NCBI RefSeq assembly: GCF_001187915.1
Contig: NZ_LGIU01000038.1
Span: 18,103-82,102 of the forward strand
DNA length: 64,000 bases
From: Arthrobacter sp. RIT-PI-e
GTDB lineage: Bacteria; Actinomycetota; Actinomycetes; Actinomycetales; Micrococcaceae
Reading direction: 5' to 3'
The notes under the pieces are model-generated. The model ran no database searches. It saw nothing but the letters and a program-made list of their open reading frames with translations, and was not told where the DNA came from. Each line of letters opens with the position of its first letter. Within the stretch, counting starts at the first letter, position 1. This document shows, one piece after another, positions 10,204 to 24,608 of this stretch. Made by a program: the position numbers and the translations under genes.

Positions 10204-11394
10204 TTACTTCAGGATCTTCGTGACACGTCCCGAACCGACGGTGCGGCCGCCTTCGCGGATCGCGAAGCCGAGGCCGTCCTCCATGGCGATGGGCTGGATC
10301 AGCTCGACGCTCATCTCGGTGTTGTCGCCGGGCATGACCATCTCGGTGCCCTCGGGGAGGGTGATGACGCCGGTCACGTCCGTGGTGCGGAAGTAGAACT
10401 GCGGGCGGTAGTTCGAGTAGAACGGGTTGTGACGCCCGCCCTCGTCCTTGGCCAGGATGTAGACGTTGGCCTCGAAGTCGGTGTGCGGGGTGATGGAACC
10501 CGGCTTCACGATGACCTGGCCGCGCTCCACGTCCTCACGCTTGATACCGCGCAGCAGCAGACCACAGTTCTCGCCGGCCCATGCCTCGTCGAGCTGCTTG
10601 TGGAACATCTCGATACCGGTGACCGTGGTCTTCTGGACCGGACGGATACCGACGATCTCGACCTCGGAGTTGATGGCGAGGGTTCCACGCTCGGCGCGGC
10701 CGGTGACGACCGTTCCACGACCCGTGATGGTGAAGACGTCCTCGACGGGCATGAGGAACGGCTTGTCCTTGTCGCGGATGGGGTCCGGGACGTTCTCGTC
10801 CACTGCCTCCATGAGGTCCTCGACGGACTTGACCCACTCGGCGTCGCCCTCCAGGGCCTTGAGGCCGGAGACGCGCACCACGGGGGCGTCGTCGCCGTCG
10901 AAGCCCTGCGAGCTGAGGAGCTCACGCACCTCCATCTCGACGAGGTCGAGGAGTTCCTCGTCGTCGACCATGTCCGACTTGTTCAGCGCGACCAGCAGGT
11001 AGGGGACGCCGACCTGGCGGGCGAGCAGAACGTGCTCACGGGTCTGGGCCATCGGGCCGTCGGTCGCCGCGACCACCAGGATGGCGCCGTCCATCTGCGC
11101 CGCACCGGTGATCATGTTCTTGATGTAGTCGGCGTGGCCGGGGGCGTCGACGTGTGCGTAGTGACGCTTCTCGGTCTGGTACTCGACGTGCGAGATGTTG
11201 ATCGTGATACCGCGCTGCTTCTCCTCGGGAGCCGAGTCGATCGACGCGAAGTCACGCTGCTCGTTGAGAGTGGGGTACTTGTCGTATAGCACCTTGGAAA
11301 TGGCAGCCGTCAACGTGGTCTTACCATGGTCGACGTGACCGATGGTGCCGATGTTAACGTGCGGCTTAGTCCGCTCGAACTTTGCCTTCGCCAC
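10204..11394 (-). CDS. tuf: Elongation factor Tu
   Basis: This 396-residue GTPase delivers aminoacyl-tRNA to the ribosome. GTP-binding motifs are intact: P-loop GHVDHGKT at 19-26, DAPGH near 84, and NKSD near 139. Domains 2 and 3 follow in normal order to the C-terminal VTKILK. The start is GTG at 11394 with AGGAGG six bases upstream. It is last in the str operon but is separated from fusA by a strong hairpin and a candidate promoter, so it is probably transcribed largely on its own. Confidence 0.98.
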   Translation of the reverse strand: MAKAKFERTKPHVNIGTIGHVDHGKTTLTAAISKVLYDKYPTLNEQRDFASIDSAPEEKQRGITINISHVEYQTEKRHYAHVDAPGHADYIKNMITGAAQMDGAILVVAATDGPMAQTREHVLLARQVGVPYLLVALNKSDMVDDEELLDLVEMEVRELLSSQGFDGDDAPVVRVSGLKALEGDAEWVKSVEDLMEAVDENVPDPIRDKDKPFLMPVEDVFTITGRGTVVTGRAERGTLAINSEVEIVGIRPVQKTTVTGIEMFHKQLDEAWAGENCGLLLRGIKREDVERGQVIVKPGSITPHTDFEANVYILAKDEGGRHNPFYSNYRPQFYFRTTDVTGVITLPEGTEMVMPGDNTEMSVELIQPIAMEDGLGFAIREGGRTVGSGRVTKILK

Positions 11395-11463
11395 GGGTTC
11401 CTCCTAGAACGTTTTGAGAAGAATTGCTTCCCAGCCACGCTGTTCGCGGCTGAAACTCATGCA

Positions 11464-11469
11464 AGTCTA
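11464..11469 (-). promoter_or_regulatory. tuf: Candidate tuf promoter -10
   Basis: Reading the minus strand, TAGACT lies about 70 bases before the tuf start, inside an unusually AT-rich patch (AAAACCAAAAG just upstream). No clean -35 is visible; TTCATC sits 18 bases upstream. It falls between the fusA-tuf hairpin and the tuf gene, where an internal promoter would be needed. Confidence 0.4.
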
Positions 11470-11531
11470 CTGGGGGCTTTTGGTTTTGATGAAATTGCTG
11501 TTCGCCGCGGACCGGGTGGGTCCGCGGCCGG

Positions 11532-11572
11532 GGAACGGGCCGGTGGGTCTCGACGACCCACCGGCCCGTTCC
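11532..11572 (-). terminator. 18-bp hairpin between fusA and tuf
   Basis: A perfect 18-bp stem (11532-11549 with 11555-11572) with a 5-base loop TCGAC sits 31 bases after the fusA stop. It is one of the longest perfect stems in the window. It should terminate most transcription from rpsL-rpsG-fusA and so isolate tuf expression. Confidence 0.75.
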
Positions 11573-11603
11573 AGGGGTCCCCGTTCCCGGGAACCTCCGG
11601 GAT

Positions 11604-13718
11604 CTACTCCCCGCGGGTCTTCTGGATGATCTCGTCGGCCACTGCCTTCGGGACCTCGGAGTAGCTGTCGAACTGCATCGAGTACACCGCGCGGCCCTGG
11701 GTCTTGGACCGCAGGTCGCCGATGTAACCGAACATGCCGGAGAGCGGCACGTGGGCCCGGATGACCTTCACGCCGCTGGCATCCTCCATCGACTGCATCT
11801 GGCCACGACGCGAGTTCAGGTCACCGATCACTTCACCCATGTACTCCTCGGGCGTACGCACCTCGACGTCCATGAGCGGCTCGAGCAGCACCGGCTGCGC
11901 CATGCGCGCGGCCTCCTTGAACGCCATGCGACCGGCGATCTTGAACGCCATCTCCGACGAGTCGACGTCGTGGTAGGCACCGTCGAGCAGGGTTGCCTTG
12001 ATGCCCACCACAGGGTAGCCGGCCAGCACGCCGTCGTTGAGGGCGTCCTGGATCCCGGCGTCCACCGAGGGGATGTACTCGCGGGGCACGCGGCCGCCGG
12101 TGACCTTGTTGTCGAAGGCGTAGAGCTCGCCCTCGGACGTGTCCAGGGGTTCGATCGCGATCTGGATCTTCGCGAACTGACCGGATCCACCGGTCTGCTT
12201 CTTGTGGGTGTAGTCGTGCTTGGCGACCGTGCGCTTGATTGTCTCGCGGTACGCGACCTGGGGCTTACCCACGTTCGCCTCGACCTTGAACTCGCGGCGC
12301 ATGCGGTCCACCAGGATGTCGAGGTGGAGCTCGCCCATACCGGCGATGATCGTCTGTCCGGTGTCCTCGTTGAGGGAGACCTGGAAGGTGGGGTCCTCGG
12401 CCGAGAGCTTCTGGATGGCGGTGGAGAGCTTCTCCTGGTCACCCTTGGTCTTCGGTTCGATGGCCACCGAGATCACGGGCTCCGGGAAGCTCATGGACTC
12501 GAGCACGATCTGGTTCGCCGAGTCGGACAGGGTGTCACCGGTGGTGGTGTCCTTCAGGCCGATGGCCGCGTAGATGTGACCCGCGAGGGCCTCCTCGACG
12601 GGGATCTCCTTGTTGGCGTGCATCTGGAAGAGCTTCCCGATGCGCTCCTTCTTGGTCTTCGTCGAGTTGGTCACCTGCGTACCCGCGGAGATCTGTCCGG
12701 AGTACACGCGGATGAAGGTCAGCTGACCGAAGAACGGGTGCGTGGCCACCTTGAAGGCCAGGGCGGAGAAGGGCTCCTCCGTGCTGGGCTTGCGGGTCAG
12801 CTCCGTCTCCTCGTTGCGGGGATCGTGACCGATCATCGCGGGGACGTTCAGCGGGGAGGGCAGGTAGTCGATGACGGCGTCGAGCATCGGCTGCACACCA
12901 CGGTTCTTGAACGCAGAACCGCAGAGCACCGGGTAGAGCTCGGAGTTGATCGTCATCTTGCGGATGCCGGCCTTCAGCTCCTCGATGGTGATCTCCTCGC
13001 CCTCGAGGTACTTGTTCATGAGCTCGTCGGAGGACTCCGCGACGGTCTCGACGAGCGTCGCACGGTACTCCTCGGCACGCTCCCTGAGATCGGCGGGGAT
13101 CTCCTGGATCTCGTACTTGGCACCCATGGTCACGTCACCCTTGGAGTCACCGGGCCACACGAGAGCGCGCATGTAGAGCAGGTCGACGACGCCGATGAAG
13201 TCGTTCTCGGCACCGATGGGCAGCTGCAGCACGAGCGGCTTGGCACCGAGGCGGCTGATGATGGTGTCTACGGTGAAGTAGAAGTCCGCGCCCAGCTTGT
13301 CCATCTTGTTGACGAAGCAGATGCGGGGCACCTCGTACTTGTCCGCCTGGCGCCAGACGGTCTCCGACTGGGGCTCGACGCCCTCCTTGCCGTCGAACAC
13401 CGCGACGGCACCGTCGAGGACGCGGAGCGAACGCTCCACCTCGACCGTGAAGTCGACGTGCCCGGGGGTGTCGATGATGTTGATCTGGTTGTTCTCCCAG
13501 AAGCAGGTCACCGCGGCAGACGTGATGGTGATGCCGCGCTCCTTCTCCTGCTCCATCCAGTCGGTGGTGGAGGCGCCGTCGTGCGTCTCACCGATCTTGT
13601 GGTTGACACCCGTGTAGAAGAGGATGCGCTCGGTAGTGGTGGTCTTGCCGGCGTCGATGTGGGCCATGATGCCGATGTTGCGGACCTTGTTGAGGTCGGT
13701 AAGCACGTCCTGTGCCAC
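11604..13718 (-). CDS. fusA: Elongation factor G
   Basis: This 704-residue GTPase translocates tRNAs and mRNA on the ribosome. The G-domain motifs are [13 protein letters not shown] near 19-31, DTPGHVDF near 86-93 and NKMDKLGAD near 140-148; domains II to V follow through [19 protein letters not shown] near the C-terminus. The start is GTG at 13718 with an AAAGGGAGA ribosome binding site. It is in the usual str operon place between rpsG and tuf. Confidence 0.98.
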   Translation of the reverse strand: MAQDVLTDLNKVRNIGIMAHIDAGKTTTTERILFYTGVNHKIGETHDGASTTDWMEQEKERGITITSAAVTCFWENNQINIIDTPGHVDFTVEVERSLRVLDGAVAVFDGKEGVEPQSETVWRQADKYEVPRICFVNKMDKLGADFYFTVDTIISRLGAKPLVLQLPIGAENDFIGVVDLLYMRALVWPGDSKGDVTMGAKYEIQEIPADLRERAEEYRATLVETVAESSDELMNKYLEGEEITIEELKAGIRKMTINSELYPVLCGSAFKNRGVQPMLDAVIDYLPSPLNVPAMIGHDPRNEETELTRKPSTEEPFSALAFKVATHPFFGQLTFIRVYSGQISAGTQVTNSTKTKKERIGKLFQMHANKEIPVEEALAGHIYAAIGLKDTTTGDTLSDSANQIVLESMSFPEPVISVAIEPKTKGDQEKLSTAIQKLSAEDPTFQVSLNEDTGQTIIAGMGELHLDILVDRMRREFKVEANVGKPQVAYRETIKRTVAKHDYTHKKQTGGSGQFAKIQIAIEPLDTSEGELYAFDNKVTGGRVPREYIPSVDAGIQDALNDGVLAGYPVVGIKATLLDGAYHDVDSSEMAFKIAGRMAFKEAARMAQPVLLEPLMDVEVRTPEEYMGEVIGDLNSRRGQMQSMEDASGVKVIRAHVPLSGMFGYIGDLRSKTQGRAVYSMQFDSYSEVPKAVADEIIQKTRGE

Positions 13719-13805
13719 GGTGTCTCCCTTTTGACGAAGATGGAGTTCTGCTGGACCGCGGCCGGGCCGGCCCTGGTGAGGTCTCGGCCCGGCCTGCAGC
13801 TTGAG

Positions 13806-14276
13806 CTACCAGCGGTAGTGTGCGAAGGCCTTGTTGGACTCGGCCATCTTGTGCGTGTCCTCCCGGCGCTTCACAGCGGCACCGAGACCGTTGGAGGCGT
13901 CGAGGATCTCGTTCTGCAGGCGCTCGGTCATGGTCTTCTCACGACGAGCCTTGGAGTACCCCACGAGCCAGCGCAGCGCGAGGGCGGTGGAGCGGCCGGG
14001 CTTGACCTCGACGGGCACCTGGTACGTGGCACCACCGACGCGGCGTGAGCGGACCTCGAGGGTCGGCTTCACATTGTCCATGGCCTTCTTGAGCGCTGCC
14101 ACGGGGTCTCCCCCGGACTTCGCGCGTGCACCCTCGAGTGCACCGTAGACGATGCGCTCGGCGGTGGACTTCTTGCCGTCGACGAGCACCTTGTTGATCA
14201 GCTGCGTGACCAGGGGCGAACCGTAGACGGGATCGACGACGAGCGGCCGCTTGGGAGCCGGACCCTTACGAGGCAT
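13806..14276 (-). CDS. rpsG: 30S ribosomal protein S7
   Basis: S7 (156 residues) organises the 16S rRNA head and contacts E-site tRNA. The sequence carries [19 protein letters not shown] and the [17 protein letters not shown] strand region, and it has the standard length. The stop is 87 bases before fusA, and the start is 1 base after rpsL. In E. coli S7 regulates the str operon; no equivalent site was identified here. Confidence 0.98.
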   Translation of the reverse strand: MPRKGPAPKRPLVVDPVYGSPLVTQLINKVLVDGKKSTAERIVYGALEGARAKSGGDPVAALKKAMDNVKPTLEVRSRRVGGATYQVPVEVKPGRSTALALRWLVGYSKARREKTMTERLQNEILDASNGLGAAVKRREDTHKMAESNKAFAHYRW

Positions 14277-14277
14277 A

Positions 14278-14652
14278 TTACTTCTTCTCCATCTTCGCGC
14301 CGTAGCGGCTACGAGCCTGCTTGCGGTTCTTCACGCCCTGGGTGTCCAGTGCGCCGCGGACGATCTTGTAGCGGACACCGGGGAGGTCCTTCACACGGCC
14401 GCCGCGCACGAGCACGATCGAGTGCTCCTGCAGGTTGTGACCGACGCCGGGGATGTACGCGGTGACCTCGATGCCACCGTTCAGGCGGACGCGGGCCACC
14501 TTGCGCAGTGCCGAGTTCGGCTTCTTCGGGGTGGTGGTGTAGACGCGGGTGCAAACGCCGCGCTTCATGGGGCTGCCCTTGAGAGCGGGCGCCTTGGTCT
14601 TCGCGATCTTCGGTGACCGGCCCTTGCGGACCAGCTGGTTAATCGTAGGCAC
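14278..14652 (-). CDS. rpsL: 30S ribosomal protein S12
   Basis: S12 (124 residues) sits at the decoding centre. The true start is GTG at 14652 ([12 protein letters not shown]) with GGAG nine bases upstream; the open frame extends 77 codons further upstream, but that part has no family resemblance. The streptomycin-related loops [13 protein letters not shown] and [13 protein letters not shown] keep both wild-type lysines (positions 43 and 88 in E. coli numbering), so no resistance change is visible. It is the first gene of the str operon. Confidence 0.97.
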   Translation of the reverse strand: MPTINQLVRKGRSPKIAKTKAPALKGSPMKRGVCTRVYTTTPKKPNSALRKVARVRLNGGIEVTAYIPGVGHNLQEHSIVLVRGGRVKDLPGVRYKIVRGALDTQGVKNRKQARSRYGAKMEKK

Positions 14653-14986
14653 TTTCGTGTTCTCCGTAATGTCTGCGGATAGGTTCTCTGTCGCCCTGCT
14701 CCGCGGCGGCGGCCCGGACGGGCCGCACCATCCGGGATCGGGATGATCAGTCGTTTGTGCATCACCGTTCGGGAAACTGCCGCTGGAACGACCGTAGGCG
14801 TGCGAAAATGTGGCATTCGCTGTACAACTTACGTACAACACGGAGATACGTTTCGCAACGCCGATCCACTGCCACACAAACAATTGCTGTCAACTCTACC
14901 AGACATCGGGTGTACCTCCCGGCACGGCCCGCATCCTCACCTCCGTCCCGGCTCCGCAGGGGACGGCGGCGGGACGGCGTCAGGAC
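14653..14986 (-). promoter_or_regulatory. str operon promoter region
   Basis: This region between the rpoC hairpins and rpsL is much less GC-rich than its surroundings. On the minus strand a perfect -35 hexamer TTGACA lies at 14888-14893. A second possible pair, TTGCGA with TACGTA, lies closer to the gene around 14830-14856, but the -10 boxes are poor. I take the region as the str promoter and leader; no gene is seen in it. Confidence 0.45.
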
Positions 14987-15081
14987 AGGACAGGGCCCCG
15001 CACCAGGAGGTACGGGGCCCTGTCCTACCGGCTCCGTCGGAGCCGGGACGGTCCCGGGCGGGAATCGATCCCGCCCGGGAC
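14987..15081 (-). terminator. Three tandem hairpins after rpoC
   Basis: Three inverted repeats follow the rpoC stop one after another. They are a 13-bp stem 15051-15063/15069-15081 (loop ATCGA), an 8-bp stem 15028-15035/15039-15046 (loop GTC), and a 14-bp stem 14987-15000/15013-15026 (12-base loop). None has a T-run. Together they look like a multi-hairpin terminator insulating the str promoter from rpoBC transcription. Confidence 0.75.
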
Positions 15082-15088
15082 GGAGGTC

Positions 15089-18000
15089 CTAGCGGAAGTC
15101 GCTCGAACCCATGTCGTAGTCGTCCAGCGGGATCGCCTGGAAGTCGGGGCCGAGGCCACTGTCCACGCCGGCGTAGTCGAAGTCGCTGAACGCGCTGGGA
15201 CCCGTGAAGAGGTTGGCCTTCGCCTCCTCGGTGGGCTCCACCGTGACCTTCGTGTAGCGGTCCAGACCGGTACCGGCCGGAATGAGCTTACCGATGATCA
15301 CGTTCTCCTTCAGGCCGAGCAGCGGGTCGCTCTTGCCCTCCATGGCGGCCTGCGTGAGAACACGCGTGGTCTCCTGGAAGGAAGCGGCCGACAGCCAGGA
15401 CTCCGTGGCGAGCGATGCCTTGGTGATGCCCATGAGCTCGGGACGGCCGGAGGCCGGCTTCTTGCCCTCGGACACCACGCGGCGGTTCTCGTCCTCGAAG
15501 CGACGACGCTCCGCCAGCTCGCCCGGCAGGAGATCGGACTCGCCCGACTCGATGACCGTGACGCGACGCAGCATCTGACGGACGATGACCTCCACGTGCT
15601 TGTCGTGGATGCCCACACCCTGGCTGCGGTACACGCGCTGCACCTCGTCGACCAGGAACTCCTGGGCCTTGCGGGGGCCGAGGATGCGCAGGATCTGCTT
15701 GGGATCCACCGCACCGAAGACGAGCTGCTGCCCGACCTCGACGTGATCGCCGTCGGCCACCAGGAGACGTGCACGGCGCAGCACCGGGTACGCGATCTCC
15801 TCGGAGCCGTCGTCGGGCGTGACCACCAGGCGGAGCTGCTTCTCGGCGTCCTCGATGGTGACACGGCCGGCGACCTCGGAGATCGGGGCGACACCCTTGG
15901 GGGTACGCGCCTCGAAGAGCTCCTGGATACGGGGCAGACCCTGGGTGATGTCCTCCGCGGAGGCCACACCACCGGTGTGGAAGGTACGCATGGTCAGCTG
16001 CGTGCCGGGCTCACCGATCGACTGCGCGGCGATGATGCCCACGGCCTCCCCGATGTCCACGGTCTTGCCGGTGGCGAGCGAGCGTCCGTAGCACAGTGCA
16101 CACGTTCCCACGCTGGACTCGCAGGTGAGCACCGAGCGGATCTTGATGTCGGTGACACCGGCCTCGAAGAGCTCCGCGATGAGGACGTCACCGACGTCCG
16201 AACCGGCGGCGGCGAGCACCTCACCCTTGGAGTCAACGACGTCGGTGGCCAGCGTGCGTGCGTAGGCCGAGTTCTCGACCTCCTCGTGCAGCACCAGCTC
16301 CCCGTCCGGGTTCGGCACGGCAATGGTGACCTTCAGGCCACGCTCCGTGCCGCAGTCGTCCTCGCGGACGATGACGTCCTGCGAGACGTCCACCAGACGA
16401 CGCGTGAGATAGCCCGAGTTCGCGGTACGCAGCGCGGTGTCGGCCAGACCCTTGCGCGCACCGTGGGTGGCGATGAAGTACTCCAGGACCGAGAGACCCT
16501 CGCGGTACGAGGACTTGATCGGACGCGGGATGATCTCGCCCTTGGGGTTGGCCACGAGGCCACGGATACCGGCGATCTGGCGGACCTGCAGCCAGTTACC
16601 ACGGGCACCGGAGGACACCATGCGGTTGATGGTGTTGTCCTTCGGCATCGCGGCACGCATCGAGGCGGCGACCTCGTTGGTGGCCTTGTTCCAGATGTCG
16701 ATGAGCTCCTGGCGGCGCTCCTCGTCGGCGATGAGGCCCTTGTCGAACTGCGACTGCACCTTGGCGGCCTGCGTCTCGTAGCCCTCCATGATGCCGGCCT
16801 TGTTGATCGGCGCGGAGATGTCCGAGATGGCGACGGTGACGCCCGAGCGCGTGGCCCAGTAGAAACCGGCGTCCTTCAGGTTGTCCAGCGTCGCCGCCGT
16901 GACGACCTTCGGGTAGCGCTCGGCGAGGTCGTTGACGATCGTCGAGAGCTGACCCTTGTCCGCCACCTTGTCCACCCACGGGTAGTCCAGGGGGAGGGTC
17001 TCGTTGAACAGGACCTGCCCGAGCGAGGTCTCGATCAGCGCAGGCGTCCCCGACTCCCAGCCCTCGGGAGCGGCGACGTCCGCACTCGGCACGAAGTTGT
17101 CGACGCGGATCCGGACCACCGAGTTCAGGTGCAGCTCACCGGAGTCGTGCGCCATGATGGCCTCCGACGCGCTGGTGAACACGCGACCCTCACCGGCGCT
17201 TCCCTCACGCTTGGTGGTGAGGTGGTGCAGACCGATGATCATGTCCTGCGAGGGCAGGGTGACCGGGCGGCCGTCGGACGGCTTCAGGATGTTGTTCGAG
17301 GAGAGCATCAGGATGCGCGCCTCGGCCTGGGCCTCGGGGCTCAGCGGCAGGTGCACCGCCATCTGGTCGCCGTCGAAGTCCGCGTTGAAGGCGCCGCAGA
17401 CCAGCGGGTGGAGCTGGAGTGCCTTGCCCTCGACGAGCTGCGGCTCGAACGCCTGGATGCCGAGACGGTGCAGGGTGGGTGCACGGTTCAGCAGCACGGG
17501 GTGCTCGGTGATGATCTCCTCGAGCACGTCCCACACCTGGGGGCGGTAGCGCTCGACCATGCGCTTGGCGCTCTTGATGTTTTGCGCGTGGTTGAGGTCC
17601 ACCAGGCGCTTCATCACGAACGGCTTGAAGAGCTCCAGGGCCATCTGCTTGGGCAGACCGCACTGGTGCAGCTTCAGCTGCGGGCCCACCACGATGACCG
17701 AACGGCCCGAGTAGTCGACACGCTTGCCGAGGAGGTTCTGGCGGAAACGACCCTGCTTGCCCTTCAGCATGTCGCTCAGCGACTTCAGGGGCCGGTTGCC
17801 GGGCCCGGTGACGGGACGGCCACGGCGGCCGTTGTCGAACAGGGAGTCCACGGCCTCCTGCAGCATGCGCTTCTCGTTGTTCACGATGATCTCGGGGGCA
17901 CCGAGGTCCAGGAGGCGCTTGAGGCGGTTGTTGCGGTTGATCACGCGGCGGTACAGGTCGTTCAGGTCCGACGTCGCGAAACGTCCACCGTCCAGCTGCA

Positions 18001-18982
18001 CCATGGGACGCAGCTCCGGCGGGATCACCGGGACGGCGTCGAGGACCATGCCCAGGGGGCTGTTGGTCGTCGTGAGGAACGCGTTGACCACCTTGAGGCG
18101 CTTGAGCGCACGGGTCTTCCGCTGGCCCTTGCCGTTCTGGATGATGTCGCGCAGCGTCTCCGCCTCGGCCGGCATGTCGAAGTTCTCGAGGCGCTTCTTG
18201 ATGGCCTCGGCGCCCATCGAGCCCTCGAAGTACAGGCCGTAGCGGTCGCGGAGCTCGCGGTAGAGCCCCTCGTCACCCTCGAGGTCGGCGACCTTCAGGG
18301 TCTTGAAGCGCTCCCACACCTGCACGAGCCGCTCGATGTCGGCGTCCGCGCGCTTGCGGACGTTGGCCATCTGGCGGTCCGCCGAGTCGCGGGCCTTCTT
18401 CTTGTCCGCGGCCTTGGCGCCCTCGCCCTCGAGACGGGTGAGCTCGTCCTCGAGGTCCTTGGCGATCGCGGCGATGTCGGAGTCGCGCTGGTCCGTCATC
18501 TGCTTCTTCTCGAGGTCGTGCTCGGCCTGGAGGTTCGGCAGTTCGGCGTGGCGGTTCTCCTCGTCCACGGACGTGATCATGTACGCGGCGAAGTAGATGA
18601 TCTTCTCGAGGTCCTTGGGGGCCAGGTCGAGAAGGTAGCCGAGGCGCGACGGAACGCCCTTGAAGTACCAGATGTGCGTGACGGGGGCGGCGAGCTCGAT
18701 GTGCCCCATGCGCTCACGGCGCACCTTGGCACGCGTGACCTCGACGCCGCAGCGCTCGCAGATGATGCCCTTGAAGCGCACGCGCTTGTACTTGCCGCAG
18801 TAGCACTCCCAGTCGCGGGAGGGGCCGAAGATCTTCTCGCAGAAGAGTCCGTCCTTCTCGGGCTTGAGCGTGCGGTAGTTGATGGTTTCCGGCTTCTTGA
18901 CCTCGCCGTAGGACCAACCACGGATTTCGTCCGCGGTGGCAAGGCCGATTCGCATGAGGCCGAAGGAGGATTCGCTGGACAT
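15089..18982 (-). CDS. rpoC: RNA polymerase beta' subunit
   Basis: This 1297-residue subunit forms half of the polymerase active site. The zinc-finger cysteines CYCGKYKR and [10 protein letters not shown] lie near residues 60-80, and the magnesium-binding motif NADFDGDQM lies in the middle. The second zinc site appears as [14 protein letters not shown]. The start [20 protein letters not shown] is typical of actinobacteria. It lies 186 bases downstream of rpoB. The long antisense open frames over the gene are GC-driven shadows. Confidence 0.98.
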   Translation of the reverse strand: MSSESSFGLMRIGLATADEIRGWSYGEVKKPETINYRTLKPEKDGLFCEKIFGPSRDWECYCGKYKRVRFKGIICERCGVEVTRAKVRRERMGHIELAAPVTHIWYFKGVPSRLGYLLDLAPKDLEKIIYFAAYMITSVDEENRHAELPNLQAEHDLEKKQMTDQRDSDIAAIAKDLEDELTRLEGEGAKAADKKKARDSADRQMANVRKRADADIERLVQVWERFKTLKVADLEGDEGLYRELRDRYGLYFEGSMGAEAIKKRLENFDMPAEAETLRDIIQNGKGQRKTRALKRLKVVNAFLTTTNSPLGMVLDAVPVIPPELRPMVQLDGGRFATSDLNDLYRRVINRNNRLKRLLDLGAPEIIVNNEKRMLQEAVDSLFDNGRRGRPVTGPGNRPLKSLSDMLKGKQGRFRQNLLGKRVDYSGRSVIVVGPQLKLHQCGLPKQMALELFKPFVMKRLVDLNHAQNIKSAKRMVERYRPQVWDVLEEIITEHPVLLNRAPTLHRLGIQAFEPQLVEGKALQLHPLVCGAFNADFDGDQMAVHLPLSPEAQAEARILMLSSNNILKPSDGRPVTLPSQDMIIGLHHLTTKREGSAGEGRVFTSASEAIMAHDSGELHLNSVVRIRVDNFVPSADVAAPEGWESGTPALIETSLGQVLFNETLPLDYPWVDKVADKGQLSTIVNDLAERYPKVVTAATLDNLKDAGFYWATRSGVTVAISDISAPINKAGIMEGYETQAAKVQSQFDKGLIADEERRQELIDIWNKATNEVAASMRAAMPKDNTINRMVSSGARGNWLQVRQIAGIRGLVANPKGEIIPRPIKSSYREGLSVLEYFIATHGARKGLADTALRTANSGYLTRRLVDVSQDVIVREDDCGTERGLKVTIAVPNPDGELVLHEEVENSAYARTLATDVVDSKGEVLAAAGSDVGDVLIAELFEAGVTDIKIRSVLTCESSVGTCALCYGRSLATGKTVDIGEAVGIIAAQSIGEPGTQLTMRTFHTGGVASAEDITQGLPRIQELFEARTPKGVAPISEVAGRVTIEDAEKQLRLVVTPDDGSEEIAYPVLRRARLLVADGDHVEVGQQLVFGAVDPKQILRILGPRKAQEFLVDEVQRVYRSQGVGIHDKHVEVIVRQMLRRVTVIESGESDLLPGELAERRRFEDENRRVVSEGKKPASGRPELMGITKASLATESWLSAASFQETTRVLTQAAMEGKSDPLLGLKENVIIGKLIPAGTGLDRYTKVTVEPTEEAKANLFTGPSAFSDFDYAGVDSGLGPDFQAIPLDDYDMGSSDFR

Positions 18983-19168
18983 AGGGTCCCTGTTCTCTCT
19001 TTGTTCTCTAAATTCTTGAAGTCTCGAGGGGTGCGGCGACGAGCCAGGTGCGCACCGGTTCGGGGAGGTGCCCGGAGGAAGGCGGCTTTAATATTTCAAG
19101 GCCGCCCGCGGCCGCAAGAAATTTCGTTGCCGCCGTTCCGGGCACCGGACCGAACCAGTACGTCAGAC

Positions 19169-22678
<3,510 letters not shown>

Positions 22679-22991
22679 GAGGGATCCTTCCACAGACCGT
22701 CAGGCTTGTCAGCGCTTACGCCTCCGCACCGCCACCGCAGTATGCTGCGGGGAGTTCGGTGCCCACCAGAGTCCACCCGCGACGACCCGAACCGTGTGGC
22801 CGGACAGGACGAGGAGAGCAGAGCAAAGCCCACCGCTATATGAAGGCTGAGGTTCAGAGGGAAGACGCAAAGAACTACGCTACGCCACGGGCTGCCATAA
22901 GTCCAATAAACCCTCGTCCCCGCTCCGTCAAGCCGGCCGGGTCACATCCCTGCCACCACGGCTCGGCCCCCTCCTCGCGCAGCGGTGCCGG
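22679..22991 (-). promoter_or_regulatory. rpoB upstream region
   Basis: This 313-base gap between crtI and rpoB has no credible gene and should contain the rpoB promoter and leader. Candidate elements on the minus strand are TTGGAC with TAGCGT 18 bases later, around 22880-22910, and an isolated TATAGC near 22836. I see no strong hairpin after crtI, so some readthrough from the carotenoid operon into rpoBC is possible. Confidence 0.4.
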
Positions 22992-24608
22992 CTAGCCGAC
23001 GGCGGGTTCCGGCAGCGGCCCGGTGCTCGTGTCCCCGCGCAACCGCTTCACGACCAGTTCGGCGCTGATCAGGCACATGGGGATGCCGATGCCGGGGATC
23101 GTGGAGCTCCCCGCGTACAGCAGGTTCGCCACGCGCGCGCTCCGGTGCGAACCGCGGAAGAAGGCGCTCTGCTTGAGGATGTGCGCCGGCCCGAGGGAGG
23201 TGCCGCTCCAGGCGTTGAGATCGGTGGCGAAGTCCTGCGGCCCGTAGCTCCTGCGCACCACGATGCGCTCGGCGAGGTCCGGGACGCCGGCCCACTCGGC
23301 GATCTGGGCGATCACCGTGTCCGCGAGCTCCTCGACGCGGGGGTCTCCCCCGCTGTTCTCCCCGCCCTTGCCGATCGAGACGTCCGCAGGGATGGGTACC
23401 AGGACGAACACGTTCTCGTGCCCCTCCGGCGCGACCGATCCGTCGGTGGCGCTCGGGCGGCAGACGTAGAGCGAGGCGGGTGAGGGGATCGAGGTCTCCG
23501 CGCCGAAGATCCGCCCGAAGTTGTCGCGCCAGTCCGTGGTGAACAGGAGGGTGTGGTGCTCGAGCTCCGGGAGCTCGCCCTGGACGCCGAGGTAGAGCAG
23601 GAGTGCACTGGGGCCGGGGACGCGCTTCGCCCAGTACTCCTCCGGGTAGGTGCGGAGTCCGGGTTCCACCAGCTCGGTCTCGGTGTGGTGCAGGTCCGCG
23701 GCCGAGACCACGAGGTCGGCCGAGACCGACGTCGTGGTGGCGGCGGTGCGGTAGGTGACACCGCGGACCGCGGCGGTGCGGCGGTCGAGCGGGTTCCGCC
23801 CGGAGGTGCGCGGGACCGTGTCGATCGAGATGACGTCGGCCCCGGTCCGGATGTCAACGCCGGCGGCCACGGCCACGCGGCGCATCGCGTCGACGAGCGT
23901 GGTGAAGCCGCCCCTCGGGTAGAGCACGCCGTCGTCCAGGTCCAGGTGGCTCATGAGGTGGTACATGCTGGGGGCGTCGAAGGGCGAACTCCCGAGGAAC
24001 ACCGCCGGGTACCCGAGGATCTGCTGGATCCGCGGATCCTCGAAGCGCTTCTCCACGAAGGTCTGCAGCGGTTGCAGGAGCAGGGAGCCGATGCGCGGCA
24101 GCCGCCGGATCACGTCGGGCCGCAGGAAGGGCAGGAAGGACTGGAACGTCGGGTAGAGGAACCGCTTCTTGGCGATCTCGTAGGCGTCCTCGGCGGAGTC
24201 GAGGTACGCGGAGAGTCTGGGCCCCGCACCGGGCTCCAGGGACTCGAAGAGCTCGGTGACGGCGGCGCGGTCCGCCGGGACGTCCACGGACTCGAAGCCC
24301 TTCTCGAAGATGACCCGGTAGCCGGGGTCCAGCTTCACGAGGTCCAGCTCGGCGTCGGCGCTGGTGCCCATCAGCTTGAAGAAGTGGTCGATCACCTCGG
24401 GCATGAGGTACCAGGAGGGCCCGGTGTCGAAGCGGAAACCGTCCGTCTCCCAGGACCCGGCACGGCCGCCCACCTCGTCCTGCTTCTCCAGCAGGGTGAC
24501 GCCGCGCCCCTCGCGGGCCAGGAGTGCGGCCGTGGCCAGGCCACCGATCCCGCCCCCGATCACGACGACGTCCTCGGCTCCGGCCCGCACGCTCCGCTGC
24601 TCACTCAT
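22992..24608 (-). CDS. crtI: Phytoene desaturase
   Basis: This FAD-dependent enzyme (538 residues) introduces the double bonds that turn colourless phytoene into lycopene. The N-terminal dinucleotide-binding fold VVIGGGIGGLATAALLAREG (residues 14-33) and the C-terminal NLLYAGSSTIPGIGIPMC are CrtI hallmarks. Its ATG overlaps the crtB stop by four bases, so crtE, crtB and crtI form a tightly packed minus-strand operon. Lycopene made here would feed the distant crtD/elongase/cruF locus. A second CrtI-like protein at 39193-40644 is more diverged and is assigned to a later step. Confidence 0.95.
   Translation of the reverse strand: MSEQRSVRAGAEDVVVIGGGIGGLATAALLAREGRGVTLLEKQDEVGGRAGSWETDGFRFDTGPSWYLMPEVIDHFFKLMGTSADAELDLVKLDPGYRVIFEKGFESVDVPADRAAVTELFESLEPGAGPRLSAYLDSAEDAYEIAKKRFLYPTFQSFLPFLRPDVIRRLPRIGSLLLQPLQTFVEKRFEDPRIQQILGYPAVFLGSSPFDAPSMYHLMSHLDLDDGVLYPRGGFTTLVDAMRRVAVAAGVDIRTGADVISIDTVPRTSGRNPLDRRTAAVRGVTYRTAATTTSVSADLVVSAADLHHTETELVEPGLRTYPEEYWAKRVPGPSALLLYLGVQGELPELEHHTLLFTTDWRDNFGRIFGAETSIPSPASLYVCRPSATDGSVAPEGHENVFVLVPIPADVSIGKGGENSGGDPRVEELADTVIAQIAEWAGVPDLAERIVVRRSYGPQDFATDLNAWSGTSLGPAHILKQSAFFRGSHRSARVANLLYAGSSTIPGIGIPMCLISAELVVKRLRGDTSTGPLPEPAVG

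Noticed and set aside
14653..14883. N-terminal extension of rpsL
   Set aside because: The 77 extra codons have no similarity to S12; GTG 14652 has a ribosome binding site and matches the family start.
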